Below are positions 31,629 through 31,930 of a stretch of DNA of 31,930 nucleotides, piece by piece (positions within the stretch are counted from its first letter, which is position 1; every line of letters begins with the position of its first letter). Below the pieces are notes generated by a model that saw only the letters and a program-made list of their open reading frames with translations, did no database searches and was not told the DNA's origin. Made by a program: the position numbers and the translations under genes. Source of the stretch: Bacteroidales bacterium (lineage in GTDB: Bacteria; Bacteroidota; Bacteroidia; Bacteroidales; Muribaculaceae); the NCBI GenBank assembly GCA_900755985.1, contig CAAEIL010000303.1:1-31930 (forward strand), written 5' to 3'.

Positions 31629-31930
31629 ATGAAGACCATACTCCTTGTCAACCACGACTGCGACCTTGTCCTTTACAAGGCATTCGAAGCACTTGCAAAA
31701 CGCATGGCGTACCGCATTGTCATCGCCGCCCCCGAAGGCACGGAAATACCGGCTGTCGAAGGCGCCGAGCGCGTTGCTATCACTCCGTTGAAAAGCAAGT
31801 TCGATCTCAAGGGACGTCGTGCGCTGCGCCGCGCCATACGCGACACCGGCGCCGACTATGTCTTTTGCGTCTCGACGACGGCTTTGGCCAACGCACTGGC
31901 CGCCAGCCGCCCCCCAGGAGCCAACGTTGT
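31629..31930 (+). CDS. Glycosyltransferase-like gene, cut by window end
   Basis: An ATG at 31629 opens a frame through the last base: 100 residues are visible, starting MKTILLVNHDCDLVLYKAFEAL and with RIVIAAPEG and DYVFCVSTTALANALAA. This resembles the N-terminal Rossmann domain of GT4-type glycosyltransferases. It starts 20 nt after dnaG on the same strand. The family call is tentative because the donor-binding C-terminal domain is outside the window. Confidence 0.6.
   Translation, partial: MKTILLVNHDCDLVLYKAFEALAKRMAYRIVIAAPEGTEIPAVEGAERVAITPLKSKFDLKGRRALRRAIRDTGADYVFCVSTTALANALAASRPPGANV

Overview
The window looks like a chromosomal segment of a gut-type member of the Bacteroidales (phylum Bacteroidota), possibly Muribaculaceae-like. 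The evidence is several promoters of the Bacteroidota type (TTTG, about 20 nt, TAnnTTTG), a gliding-motility/type IX secretion C-terminal domain, Bacteroidota-typical families (DUF3332, DUF5063, DUF3943), a Bacteroides-style tyrosine integrase, and weak or absent Shine-Dalgarno sequences. The species is not resolved from sequence alone.

Left chromosomal part (1-9857). A plus-strand housekeeping run yicC, gmk, nadD, DUF5063 is followed by an M18 aminopeptidase and a polysaccharide-deacetylase-like secreted protein. A strong hairpin terminator separates these from a minus-strand run purM, mltF-like lytic transglycosylase, DUF3332 lipoprotein. Divergent from purM is tsaB, then a tRNA-Gln(CTG) with a near-consensus promoter.

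Integrated element (9858-19524, about 9.7 kb). A mobilizable element sits in the 3' end of tRNA-Gln, bounded by a perfect 21-bp direct repeat. Left to right it holds: a replacement terminator for the tRNA; integrase arm-type site candidates; about 1.2 kb of non-coding DNA with many hairpins and at least one promoter (candidate structured RNAs); a small HTH/excisionase-like gene overlapping a DUF3987 P-loop ATPase; a mobilization region with inverted repeats and a candidate oriT; and a MobV/Pre relaxase. On the minus strand from the right end it holds: integrase, a RelE/HigB-like toxin, an Xre antitoxin, a second Xre protein, and a DUF3943 outer-membrane-type protein. No coupling protein or conjugation pore is present, so it must rely on a helper element for transfer. 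The original tRNA terminator lies just outside the right attachment site.

Right chromosomal part (19525-31930). A secreted choloylglycine-hydrolase-family enzyme (minus) is divergent from a T9SS-sorted protein. A lytic transglycosylase, uvrA and dinB follow in a tight plus-strand run. A secreted calcineurin-like phosphoesterase with a PQQ-type propeller (minus) is divergent from dnaG, and a glycosyltransferase-like gene is cut by the window end.

The most interesting parts are the unexplained structured non-coding block at the left end of the element and the three-gene toxin/Xre/Xre module linked to an outer-membrane protein gene. Hairpins and motifs were found by eye; no folding or database search was run.
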